This document shows positions 9,001 through 18,600 of a DNA stretch of 26,911 nt, piece after piece. This stretch comes from an uncultured Actinomyces sp. GTDB taxonomy: Bacteria; Actinomycetota; Actinomycetes; Actinomycetales; Actinomycetaceae. Under the pieces are notes generated by a model. It was not told the DNA's origin and did not search any database. It was given only the letters and a program-made list of their open reading frames with translations. The stretch is taken from contig CALISI010000044.1 in the NCBI GenBank assembly GCA_938041695.1, forward strand, positions 1 through 26,911, given 5' to 3'. Each line of letters begins with the position of its first letter. Within the stretch, counting starts at the first letter, position 1. A program made the position numbers and the translations under genes.

Positions 9001-9997
9001 TGATGACGTCGGGCTTGATAACGAGAGCATCGTCGAGGGCGGCCAGGAGGGCACTATCGGGCATCGACCCGTCCGCGTCGGAGGCCACCTTGGCGACGAC
9101 GATCTGCGCGTGGGGCGCGGTGCCCTGCAGGACGTCAGCGTTGGCGGCCGCGATCGCGGTAACGTGCGTGCCGTGGGACAAGTCCTTCTCGGAGTGGGGA
9201 ACAACGTCAGCGTCGTTGTCGGCGTAGTCGTAGGCGAAGGGGATCTTGCTGTTGACGTAGGTTCCGGACGCCCCATGCGGCAGCTTGCTCGCGAAGGCCT
9301 GAACGTCGGCCTGGCTCAGGCGCACGTCGACGCCCTCCATCGAGCCTGCGAAGGCGTCGTGGTCGGTCTGCAGTCCGGAGTCGATGACCTCGATGACCTG
9401 ACGATCGCCCTTCTGGGCAGCCTCGGCCGCGTGCATCATCGCCAGGGAGGAGGCGTTCTTGAGGACGGGTGCGCCCGCCCCATCCGCGCTGGTTTCCAGC
9501 GGCTTGTGCACACCCTCGATGAACGCAACCTTCACACCCTGGACCTTCTGGATGGCGGAGAGGGCGGAACCGGGAGCCTCGATGGCGAAGCCATCGAGCG
9601 CGTTCGTGTAGTCGCGCACGGTGGCGACCTGCGCGCCGGGCACGGCCGCCTGAACCGCCGAGGCAACGCGGGCCTTGACCTCGTCGCGCGTGGCCGTTGC
9701 AGAGCCGCCGACCGAGCCCTCCTCGAGCTGGACGATGATCGTCGTCGGGGTGTCATCAGCCGCCTCCTGCGCAGAGGCAGCGTCTGGCAGGGTCACTCCC
9801 CCGGCCTCGGCCTGGCGAATGGAGAGGAGCGGGTCCTCGACGCGCGTGCCCGTGCGCGCCTCGGGGGAGGCGGCCTGGGCGGGGTTAGCGGGGAGGACAC
9901 CGCCCGGCTGGGGACTCGCCGCGAGCGCCGGGACGCTCACGCCGGTCAGGGCGAGGGCGGCGGCGAGGGCGAGTGCCGGGGTGGAGTGATGGGACAT
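6080..9997 (-). CDS. Secreted subtilisin-family (S8) protease with cell-wall-binding repeats (protease 1)
   Basis: This 1305-residue exported serine protease probably cleaves host or environmental proteins at the cell surface. The start at 9997 gives a clean signal peptide (MSHHSTPALALAAALALTGV, cleavage near ALA-AS at 26-27); the in-frame ATG at 10141 would bury it. The order is: inhibitor-I9-like propeptide (about 83-165), then the S8 domain with Asp206 (VIDSG), His275 (SHGTHV) and Ser618 (GTSMASP). An Fn3 domain of the C5a-peptidase/lactocepin type (about 705-840) and further beta-rich modules follow, then a Pro/Thr linker. From about 1141 there are seven glucan/choline-binding-type repeats (GWVKDGGSWYYLDPASG). 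There is no LPXTG motif, so attachment is probably non-covalent through the repeats. All three catalytic residues are present, so it should be active. It is a paralogue of the genes at 10440-13010 and 15635-22171. Confidence 0.93.
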   Translation of the reverse strand: MSHHSTPALALAAALALTGVSVPALAASPQPGGVLPANPAQAASPEARTGTRVEDPLLSIRQAEAGGVTLPDAASAQEAADDTPTTIIVQLEEGSVGGSATATRDEVKARVASAVQAAVPGAQVATVRDYTNALDGFAIEAPGSALSAIQKVQGVKVAFIEGVHKPLETSADGAGAPVLKNASSLAMMHAAEAAQKGDRQVIEVIDSGLQTDHDAFAGSMEGVDVRLSQADVQAFASKLPHGASGTYVNSKIPFAYDYADNDADVVPHSEKDLSHGTHVTAIAAANADVLQGTAPHAQIVVAKVASDADGSMPDSALLAALDDALVIKPDVINLSLGDDAGMSSDAGSVFAGVYEALTNAGISVNAASGNAFSNAYGNNSGQNKPFATDPDTGTLGEPASYKSTLAVASVDNQEALPYVTLGDRKIAYRAALDGQGEAVRGLRDIPEKSYRVVDAGAGGGELDKYAGANRLSLADAIVLEDKGGTDTRTGTAMTDELKASYLTGFPSTPAALMIADTDDSTTPYQSILGATTSMPTVTITKQDGEAIRKALAAGGGADVYLTVTHSGIVLASNNPTASEFSAWGVAPDLTLKPEIAAPGGDIMSAYLGNEYQRLSGTSMASPQVAGISALVRQRIAGDPAFSGMSAKEKNAVVTNLLMGTAHPLIDVELGDGTYYSPRKVGAGAVDAVAATTATIYPTVVGAADTSRPKADLGDGTNGWTFQVRLTNLSDAAHTYTLGGQALSEMVEEGIFLEHSQNWAGAGISLSFSGDGVSEAGDAQQITVPAKSTATVSVAVTPESEFVAFASANTPKGTFIDGAVTFTSEDGTPSLTVPYLGFYGSWGAPSVFDGKWSDDETTPVHAYRSALVNAHSSIPLGALNPLSDKQDSNLVTTINTQRLITSRAKWAGAPDKIAPMTGMLRSVPSMTLTYRNSAGQSVRSYMINRVRKSLYDLETGWMKPGEFSGEEPFFDGFDESGNALPDGRYTLTIEAATDGPSSLTQQMSYEFTLDTNAPVISNLTVSGEGDARTVSFDVTDASPVAGIDFHEDADGAWYYRKLLEDDGEILADGTHRYHFDVPVSELTSAWAKQGRTDEAPVTPYLYAWDWGVNPVKQEVRLQGDPAPAPTPDPAPEPTPAPTPQGGAWIKDSVGWWYRYADGTYPASQTVQIGNSTYRFGADGYMRTGWVSEDGAWFYHDASGAQASGWVKDGGSWYYLDPASGRMRTGWLLDGLTWYYLMPGSGAMAIGWVKDGSSWYFMAPSGALMTGWVQDRGAWYYLSTDSGAMYTGGHWIGWKWYYFAENGQWNG
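6090..6600 (-). repeat. Cell-wall-binding repeat array of protease 1 (nearly duplicated in protease 3)
   Basis: These are tandem units of about 20 residues (GW...WYYL...G.M.T). The nucleotide sequence is closely matched, unit for unit, at 15650-16120 in the giant protease, so the two regions can serve as recombination or gene-conversion partners. Confidence 0.85.
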
Positions 9998-10060
9998 CAA
10001 TGGCTCACTTACGTATCGACAACGTGAGGATGAGATGCGCACCGTGTGGCGCGCCGTCCC

Positions 10061-10066
10061 ATTATG
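10061..10066 (-). promoter_or_regulatory. Possible -10 element of protease 1
   Basis: CATAAT on the minus strand lies 64 bases before the protease 1 start codon and downstream of the RNA element. No good -35 is visible at 16-18 bases upstream, so this is only a suggestion. Confidence 0.3.
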
Positions 10067-10149
10067 CGTAAGTTCTGCCAGTTGTGCAGTATGCATGTCC
10101 GCTAGGCCATCGTCATGTCCACCCACTGACATTTTGTGCAAGGCAGCGC

Positions 10150-10290
10150 ATAGGCTGAGGGGCCGACCTCGCGGTCGACCCCTCAGCCTATCCCATCAAC
10201 ACAGTGCAAGTTTTCCCAGAAGGCTCCTCGAAAAAGTCTCGTCGGCATGTCCCGGACCCTCGTGGTCCGTGCCGTATTCCCTTGTGATGA
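10150..10290 (-). ncRNA. Candidate structured small RNA, copy 2
   Basis: This is the second copy of the element at 5779-5920, with the same geometry. It has a -10-like TACGCT (10301-10296), an identical closing helix, a CGGCA hairpin with inner GGACC/GGUCC, and a final 19-base-pair hairpin with a four-base loop (10191-10150). Against copy 1, two pairs in the final hairpin change on both sides (C-G to G-C and C-G to U-A). In the inner helix one pair changes on both sides (G-C to A-U) and another shifts from G-U to G-C. It lies between the terminator of the broken protease 2 and the start of protease 1, about 150 bases before that start. It could therefore also be a leader for protease 1, but copy 1 has no such partner gene. 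Confidence 0.62.
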
Positions 10291-10379
10291 CATTCAGCGT
10301 ATCGGGCGAACCTTGCGACAACGACAAGACAACCTGAAAAAACCCTGGGAATTTTAGCGCTCATGCCCCTGACGGACGC

Positions 10380-10420
10380 CAGGCCCGCGAACCCGGCGTC
10401 ACGCTGGGTTCGCGGGCCTG
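10380..10420 (-). terminator. Hairpin terminator after the protease 2 locus
   Basis: CAGGCCCGCGAACCC pairs perfectly with GGGTTCGCGGGCCTG around an 11-base loop, starting 20 bases beyond the original stop of the broken protease gene. Confidence 0.8.
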
Positions 10421-10439
10421 GGGCAGGCTCAGAGGTGAT

Positions 10440-13010
10440 CTAGCTGATCAGCTGTCCCGTCTCCGAGAAGGTGTACCAGGTCCAGAAGATGCGCAGGCGA
10501 CCCGTGGCCATCGCGCCGCTTCCGGTCTTCAGGTAGTATCAGGAGCCCTGTTCCTCGACCCAGCCGGTACGCATGTAGCCGCGCGCGTCGAAGCGGTAGG
10601 TGGCCCCGTCGATGGCGAGGGTCGTGTCGGTCGGGTAGGTCCCGTCCTCATAGCGGTACCACCAGCCGCGGCCATCCCGTTTCCACGTTCCTGCCTTCGC
10701 GGCGGGGGCGGGAGCGCTCACGTGAATGGTGGCGCTGGCCGTCACGCTGGGCTGCGTCGGGTCGGTCACGGTGATGGTCGCGTCGCCCGCGCCCACTGCA
10801 CTGACCTCGCCGGTCGCGCTGACGGTTGCCACGGCCTCGTCCGAGGAGGACCAGGAAAGCGCCGTCACGTTGGCGTCCTCGGGTTCGTGGGTGGCGCTCA
10901 GCGTCAGCGTCTCACCGACACTCAGCGTCGCGGACGTCTGGGAGAGAGCCAGCGACGTCATGGGGATCGCCTTGAGGGTGACCGGAGCCGTCCCCTTGTT
11001 GGCGGGCCAGTCCCACACGTGCAGGTAGATGGACGACGGGTCACCACCGATGCTCGCCAAGGCGTCTGTCAGCGGGACGTCGAAGTGGCGGTGAACCAGC
11101 CCGTCCTCCCCGCGTTCGGTCGGGTAGACCTCGGCGCCGCGCTCGACGATGGGGCCATCGGCGGTGGCCGAGAAGCCGACGGCCGATATGGGCGAGGAGT
11201 CGGCGACGTCGAAGGAGAGCGTGCGGTCGTTACCGTCGCCGCTGACCGTCACGTTCGAGATAACGGGGGCCTTGGTGTCCAGCGTGAGGCCGTAGCTGAT
11301 CTGCTGGGTCGAGGGCGAGGGTCCCTCGGTCGTGCCCTCGATCGTCAGCGTGTAGCGTCCATCCGGCAGCTCGCTGCCATCGGGCGCGTAGCCGGAGAAC
11401 CAGGGGCGCAGCAGCACGGTACCCGGGCGCACGCCCCTGCGCGCGTTTTCGTCCGTCGAACGGGTGATGATGAACAGGTCGGGATCGACCCCGTTGATCA
11501 TCCGCTCGTCCTCGACATCGAAGGGACTCTGCTGTCCGAACGGGAGGTTTCCGTCCATGAAGGTCGACCCGTAGCCGCTGATGTTGTTGTTCGGGGTGAC
11601 CTGGTCGAAGATGGCGGGCGCGCCCCAGGAGCCGTAGAAGCCCATGTAGGGGACGGTGAGATTCGGCGCTCCGTCGGTGCTCGTGAAGGTCACGGCACCG
11701 TCGATGAACGTGCCCTTGGGGGTGTTCGCAGCCGCGTACGAGGCGAAGGCCTCGCGCGGGGTCACGGTGACGGTCACGGTGGACTCCCCCTTGGCGGGCA
11801 CGGTCACCGAGTCCGCGGAGAACGTCAGGTCGATCCCCTTCCCCGCCCAGTTGGTCGAGTGGTGCGACAGCAGCATGCTCTCGACCTTTTCGGACAGCGC
11901 CTGGCCGCCGAGGGTGAAAGTGCGGGCGGTGTCGAAGACGTTCGTGAGGGTGACCTGGAAGCTCCAGCCGGAGGTGCCCTCACCCAGGTCGGCCTTGGGA
12001 CGCGACGGGTTCGCCGCACCTACGACGGTCGGGTACACGAACGAGGTCGTGGCCGCCGCAGCATCAACCAGGCCGGCACCCACTCGGCGAGGCGAGTAGA
12101 AGGTACCGTCATCCTGCTGCGCGTCCGTGATCGGGCGGGCGGTGCCCATCAGGAGCTTCGTGACCACAGCGTTCTTCTCGCCGTCCGACAGGCCCGAAAA
12201 CGCCGGGTCGGATGCCGCGCGCTGGCGCACGAGGGTGGCGACGCGCGTGCCCTGGGTGTTCGCAGCACGCGCATATTCGTCTCCTTCGTGCGTGGCGAGC
12301 ACGTCCGTGTCCCCGTCACCGTAGTCGTAGGCGAAAGGAATCTTGGGGCTGACCCAGACTCCCGCCTTGCCCGCGCCCAGCTGGGAGGTCAGGGAAGCTG
12401 CCGCATCCTGCGTGAGGCGCAGTGACGCGGCATCCAGGTCGCCGGCAAAGGCCTCGTGCGAGGTATCGATACCACTGTCGATGAGCTCGATGACCTTGCC
12501 CTGCCCCTTCTGGGAGGCCGCGTTGGCTCGCATCATCTGCGCCGCCGCCCCGGGCGTGATGCCGGAGTCTCCACCGCCGGCAGCGGCGCGGTACTGTCCG
12601 TTGATCTCCTCGTCGGTGACGAAGGAGTTGTCTCCGTCCAGGAAAGCGCCCTTGACGCCAGCCGTCGCCTGGATCGCACGGAGGGTCGAGGCAGGTGCCT
12701 GGATCGCAAATCCATCGAAGGCGTGGAGGTAGTCGCGCACATCGGAGATGGTGGCACCCCGGCTGGCAGCCGCCACGGCCTCGCCAATGCGCGTCTTCAT
12801 CTGCGCGTAGTAGGCGGCGCGGTCGGTTCCGTCATCACGCGCGTCGAGTTGGACGATGATCGTACTCGGCGAGTCATCGCTGGCCTGCTGGGGCGACGAG
12901 GCCTGGGTTGCGTCGGCGTCGGCGCCGAAGGCCGCGGGCACGCCGGTCGTCGTGAATGCGAGGGCACCGTCCGTTATCAGTGTTAGCGCTACGCGTCGGT
13001 AGTGGAACAT
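10440..13010 (-). pseudogene. Decayed S8 protease with Big_2 domain and truncated wall-binding repeats (protease 2)
   Basis: This is a paralogue of proteases 1 and 3. The start at 13010 is supported by the shared AAGTGAGCC leader four bases before the ATG. A weak signal sequence (MFHYRRVALTLITDGALAFT) precedes an I9-like propeptide and the catalytic Asp178 (ELIDSG). At about residue 250 the sequence jumps from FAYDYGDGDTD straight to GTRVATLVRQR, which in the paralogues lies after the catalytic Ser. An in-frame deletion of roughly 330 residues has thus removed the catalytic His and Ser. Fn3 (337-470) and Big_2 (682-765) modules follow. In the wall-binding repeats a conserved Trp codon TGG is TGA (10541-10539), ending the protein at 823 residues. 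The frame then continues YYLKTGSGAMATG to the original TAG at 10440. Any product would be catalytically dead. Confidence 0.85.
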
Positions 13011-13079
13011 TGTCGGCTCACTTTCTTCACACCTAAAGTGTTGAGCTGCATGAGGGTGAGTGATCGCGCGGCACATCCG

Positions 13080-15131
13080 CGTGGACGCACTCTCGTCCGA
13101 GCTGCCCTGCATCGAATCCCAGTCCTGGAGAACCGTTTCGGTGCCGTCGGCACCGATCTGCACCACGCGCATCTGGCGTCCACCCAGGGTGCCGCCCTGC
13201 GCGGAGACCTTCACGGTCGTCGGCGTGCCCACCGAGCTGGTGAGCGTGTACCCGGGGCCGGCCTCGTTGATTCCGTTGCCCGACACCGCAACCTGCGGGC
13301 GGGTGTACTCGAAGAGGGCCGCCATGTTGTAGCCAGCCTCCTTCATGGCCGCCTCGGTGAGCGTCCACGCCTTCGAACCCTTGGGGGCGGCGACGTAGAT
13401 TTCGGTGTTCGCCTTGAGGTCCGAAGCCATGTCTTCCGCGAGCTTGATGTCTTTCACGGTCGAGGGCAGGACCAGGACGCGGGACGTGTCGAACCAGAAG
13501 GTGAAGCTGGTCATCCCCTCGCCGAAGTAGGCGCTGTCGGGACGCCCATTGGATGCCTTACCCTCGTAGTAGAACTCGCCGTTGTTTCCGCCGCGCACGA
13601 TGATGTGGCGCGGGGTGGTGGTGTCGCGCGGGGTCATCCACAGTTCCGTGACCTTCGAGCCCAGCTCGACGGTGTCCAGGCCGTTGTTGACCAGGCCACG
13701 GGCTACGGTCACCGAGTTGGGAATGACGATATCGGTAAGGTTGTCGCAGCCGTCAAAGGTGCCGTATTCGATCCTGGTCAGGCCATCAGGCAAGACGACG
13801 CGGCGCAGGGACGTGTTGCTTACGAAGGCGGAGTGAGCGATCGCAACCGTACCGTCGGGAACCGTGAATTCGGTGGCCCCGTTCGTGGGCAGAGACAGGA
13901 CGAGGAGCTTGCCCCCAATGGACTTCTGGTACAGGACGCCGCCATCCACCGAGTAGACGGGATTGGCGCGTGCGACGGTCAGCGAGGTCAGGGATGTCGC
14001 CCCGACGAACGCACCTTCCCCGATGGATGTCCGGCCCGAGTCCAGGTGAAGGCGGGTCAGGGAGCTATTGTCGGAGAACGCGAATTTGCCGATGCTCGTC
14101 ACCGATTCGGGCAGCGTGACCGAGGTGATCGGCGCATCCTCGAACGCGTAGTCACCCACCCTGGTGAGGCGGTTCAGGTCGGGGTGGAAGTTCACCTCGG
14201 CGAGTTCCCGGTTGTAGCGGAAGGCGCTGTCCGGCAGGAGCTTCGTGCCGCCCAGGTCAACGCGCGTCAGCTTGTGCTTGTTCCAGAACGCCATGTTGTC
14301 CATGGATTCGCAGTCATCGGGCAGGGTCAGGGAGGTGACCTGCGAGCTCACGAAAGCGGCCTTTTCCACGTGGCGCAGGGTCGCAGGCAGGGTCACGTAG
14401 GTGATCTGGGCGTAGGAGAACGCGCCCTCGTCGATGGTGTGCGTCCCCTCGGCGACCGGGTAGTGACCACCGGCCTTCTTTGCCTGCGGGGAGGTCGCCA
14501 GGTGAGTCAGCCCCTTGGTGTAGAGGACGCCGTCGAGGCTCTGGTAGTTCTGGTTGGCCTAGTCGACGTCGATGCGCTCCAGGAGGGGGTTGCCTGTGAA
14601 GGCGTACAGCAGGCCACCGACCTGCATGCTCTGGCCGACGTGGACGAAGCGCAGCTTCTTCATTTCGCCGAATGTTTCCAGGCCCACCATCTCGACCGAA
14701 CGAGGCAGCGTGATGTGCTCCAGGGGCGTGTAGAGGAATACGCGCTCACCGATGATGGTCAGCTGCGAAGGGTGGTCGTCGTCCTGGAAGGTGATCTCTT
14801 CCAGGGGACGGTGCGCAAACGCGAGGTCGTCAATCTCGCGCACGGACGCAGGAACCCAGGCCTTCGTCAGATGTGCACCGGTGAAGGCGCTGGTGCCGAT
14901 CTTGGTCACGCCCTCGGTGATGCGCACCTCGGTGGCCCCACCGGTGTACCCCACGAGCACGCCGTCGGCGTTGATGACAAAGCCGTCAGCGTCCGCTTGC
15001 AGCGGGGCGGCTGCGTTGACCCGACCGGCGGCACCTGCGTCTGCCGCAAATGCGGCTGACACACTGACCACGGTCAGGGACAGGGCGCCGGCGAGTGCGA
15101 ACGCCAGCACCGTTGACTGTCGACGGGACAT
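13080..15131 (-). pseudogene. Secreted BspA-like leucine-rich-repeat protein, interrupted and 3'-truncated
   Basis: A clear signal peptide (MSRRQSTVLAFALAGALSLT, cleavage after AFA) and a good ribosome site (AAAGGGGGTC before the ATG) open a protein of LRR_5 type. It has repeats such as ITSVTLPESVTSIGKFAF, as in surface adhesins of the BspA group. It matches the leucine-rich part of protease 3 closely. At codon 191 (14561-14559) an in-frame TAG stands where protease 3 has Pro (VDPANPNF versus VD-stop-ANQNY), and the reading frame resumes at once. At the 3' end the homology stops near DESAST (about 13080). The matching domain in protease 3 continues for about 40 residues and then into wall-binding repeats, but here the frame runs straight into the leader of protease 2. 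A 190-residue secreted fragment may still be made. Read-through or two pieces cannot be excluded. Confidence 0.8.
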
Positions 15132-15578
15132 CTGTGACCCCCTTTATTGGCAGTTGGTAAGGGAAGGCTCCGCGCTGCGACTACGGCCCCTCATGCCAAA
15201 CATATCTCTAAAAAAGGTTTTAGATACCCCCTGAGACATTCCTTCTCACCACGTGCCGGTCGATCAGTGGGAATATTTGCACGTATTACCATGCAACAGC
15301 CCGGACTGACAGGGATGATCCGAAGGTGATGAGACCGCTTGCCGCCACCCATTTTTCAGGGCTGCAAGACACCTTTCCACCCAATCTGACAAATCAAGCA
15401 GTTTCCCGAATTATGCCCATGAGGAACGGCGTATACCCGGCACACAAGGGGCAGACTTGTCACGAGATCGACCTATTGGTCGAATGATGGATCAGCGGAC
15501 CACTGCCCTATCCCACTCAGCGTCACGCAATCTCTCACCACCTTCTGATGCCGTATGGCGCATGTATGGGCGAGCAAG
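15132..15578. other. Intergenic region upstream of the leucine-rich-repeat gene
   Basis: About 450 bases of lower GC hold no gene that I can support. The part next to the leucine-rich-repeat gene should hold its minus-strand promoter. A small inverted repeat CTAAAA-AAGG-TTTTAG lies at 15208-15223, and TCGACC/GGTCGA around four bases lies at 15468-15483. I see no copy of the structured RNA element here. Confidence 0.4.
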
Positions 15579-15613
15579 GCCCGCGCCCCCGGAGATTCTC
15601 CGGGGGCGCGGGC
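15579..15613 (-). terminator. Hairpin terminator after protease 3
   Basis: A perfect inverted repeat with 17-base arms (GCCCGCGCCCCCGG and onward) lies 22 bases past the stop of the giant protease. Confidence 0.8.
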
Positions 15614-15634
15614 GCAGGGAGCGTCGCTATCAGA

Positions 15635-18600
15635 TCAGCCGATGAGACGTCCCGAATCAGCGAAGTGGTACCACTTCCAACCGATCCAGTGACCACCCGT
15701 GTACATCGCACCGGAGTCGGTGCTCAGGTAGTACCAGGAGCCGCCATCCTTCAACCAACCGGTGGTCAGCGCGCCACTGGGAGCCATGTAGTACCAAGAC
15801 GAGCCATCCTTGACCCAACCGGTCGCCATCGCGCCACTTCCGGGCGTCAGGTAGTACCAGGTAGGACCGTCAAGCAACCAACCCGTGGCCATCCGACCCG
15901 ATGCAGGGTCCAGGTAGTACCAAGAACCACCATCCTTGACCCAACCGCTCGCCTGAGCGCCCGAAGCATCGTGGTAGAACCAGACGCCGTCCTCGCTCAC
16001 CCACCCGGTGCGCATGTAGCCATCCGCGCCAAAGCGGTACGCGGAATTGCCGATCTGCACCGTCTGGCCAGCCGGGTAGGTGCCATCAGTGTAGCGGTAC
16101 CACCAGCCGGTGGAATCACTGATCCACTGGCCTCCCTGCGGGGCAGGAGCAGGATCCGGGGTCGGCTCGGGAGCCGGAGTCGGATCCGGAGAAGGCTCCG
16201 GCGCAGGCGTCGGGTCCGGCGTCGGCGCAGGCGTCGGGTCCGGCGTCGGCGCAGGCGTCGGCTCGGGAGTACCCGGCAGCTTCACCATCAGCGTGCTCGT
16301 CAGATACGAGGCGTCACGCACCTGGACGCGCAGGCTCACGTCCGCGGCGGACGGGGTCCACGGGAAGGTCACCGAGGAATCCGCAGCGCGGTCCCCACCG
16401 TCCGTCACCGTCGTCCAGTCGCGCACGAGCGTCTCGGTGCCGTCCGCGCTGATCTGCACGGCTCGAACCTGTTGCGTACCGGCGATGCCACCGGCGACCG
16501 TCGCGGTCACGTCGACCGACGCGCCGACCTCGCCCGTGTACGTGTAACTTCTCGAGGCCTCGGCGATGTTTGCGCCCGCCAGGGTCATCGACGCGCCCGT
16601 GTAGGTGTGCAGGTGCGAGACGTCGATGCCGGCCGCCTCGAGGGCACCCTTGGCGACGTTCCACGCCGGCTCACCCTCGGCTGCGGCGACGTACACGTGG
16701 GTGTCGTCCTTCTTCGCGTCGCTCAGCTCCGGCTCGAGGTCGAGGCGGGTAAGGGTCGAGGGCAGGACGAGGACGCGCGGGACGTCCACGCCGAAGGACA
16801 CGCGGGTCATGCCTTCACCGAAGTAGGCGCTCTGGCGGCGACCGTTCGTCGGGCGACCGTCGTACACGAAGGAGCCGTCCACGCCGCCACGCACGACGAT
16901 GCGACGAGGCATGGGAACCCAGCTGCCTTCCATGCGAATCGAGGTCACCTTGGATCCGTACTCGACGAGCTCCAGGGAGTTTCCGACAACGCCGGTCGAG
17001 CGCTCCACCGACTCGGGGATGACGAGCTCGGTCAGGGCCGTCGTGCCCGCGAAGGCGTCGTCACCGATGACCCTCAGGCCCTCGGGCAGGACGACCCGGG
17101 TCAGCGTCTTATTGTTCGCGAAGGCCGAGGCACCGATCTTGACCGTTCCCGCGCGCACCGTGTAGTCGGTGAGCGTGTTGGCGGCCGGGGAGAGCATCAG
17201 GTGCAGGCCGTCATCCGCCTTGCGGTACAGGACGTTGCGCTCGGCCGAGTACACCGGGTTATCGGTGGACACGGTCAGCGTCGCGATCTTGCGGTCGTTG
17301 TACAGGGCGGTCTCGGCGAAGGAGGTGACGCCCACGCCGATGTGGAACGAGGTCAGGGCCGTGTTCTCCGAGAAGGCCTGCTCGCCGACCGTGGTCACCG
17401 AGTCAGGAAGGGTCACGGAGGACACCGCCGTGCGGCTGAACGCGAAGTCGCCGATCGTCGTGAGGCGGTTCAGCTCGGGTCGGAAGTTGACCCCTTCCTT
17501 GGCACTCGTGGACTCGAAGGCACTACCGCCCAGGGAGATCGTGCCTCCCAGGTCGATGCTCGCGAGCTTGCCGGCGGAGCAGAAGGCGCAGGTGCCGACC
17601 GTCTCGAACTTCTCGGGCAGGGTCACGGTGGTGAGCGCGGAGAGGCGGAAGGCCTCGTCCTTGATCGTGCGCAGGCTGTCGGGCAGGGTCACGGAGGTGA
17701 TGCCCGCCTTCTGGAATGCCTTAGGCGCGATCGTCGCGACACCGTCCAGGACCGTGTACGAGCCTCCCGTGTTCTTGACTGCCGGGTACATGATCAGCGT
17801 CGAGCGATCCTTGGAGTACAGGACACCGTCAACGCTCTCGAAGTTCGGGTTCGCCGGATCGACCTCGACGCTCGTCAGCGCACCGGTTTCCGCGTAGCCG
17901 CCGGTCACCGAGGAGGCTGCGACATTGGGCCCCAGCTTGATCGTGGTGAGTGCCGAGTTGTAGTCGAAGACCTCCGCGCCGATCGTCACGAGGGAACGCG
18001 GCAGGTCGATCGCCTCCAGGCTCGTGCTGGCGAACGCGCGGTCGGCGATCTTGGTCAGCTGGGCCGGGTGAGCCTCGTCGTCAACGAAGGTTATCTTCTT
18101 CAGCGAGCTGTAGATGAAGGCCTCCAGGCCGATCGAGCGCACCGAGGCGGGAATCGTCACGTGTTCCACGGTGGAACTCGCGAAGGCGCGCTCGCCGATG
18201 GAGGTCACGGTGTCGGGCAGGGTGACCTCGGTCGCCGAGCCCTTGTACTTCACGAGGACGCCGTCCTCGTTGATCTCGAAGTCGTCGGCGTCGGCTGCGC
18301 GCACCGTGACGGGCACGGACGCGGTCTTGGCCACACCGGCCTCGGTCGTGACGGTGGCGGTCAGCGTGCCCGAACCCGCGTGATCGCCGGCGGTCAGCGT
18401 CGCCTTGTGCGTGTCAGTGTCGGCGGCGACCGTGGCCAGGTCGGCAGGCTCAACACTCCACGTCACCGCACGGTCCTTCAGCGAAGGCGCCAGGAAGACG
18501 GACACGGGGGCGCTCTCCCCCACCTTGACGCTCACTTGAGTCTGAGCGAGCTCGATGCCCGCGTCCTCGGAGATCGTGCGCACGCGGATCTGGGCGCTGG

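Noticed and set aside
9998..10141. Earlier ATG (10141) for protease 1
   Set aside because: It would place 48 polar residues before the signal peptide, and the shared AAGTGAGCC leader marks 9997 as the start.
10150..10191. Hairpin as a plain terminator of protease 2
   Set aside because: Protease 2 already has its own terminator at 10380-10420, and the hairpin belongs to the duplicated RNA element.
16138..16275. Microsatellite or non-coding tandem repeat
   Set aside because: The 24-bp units stay in frame and encode the Pro/Thr linker between modules of protease 3.
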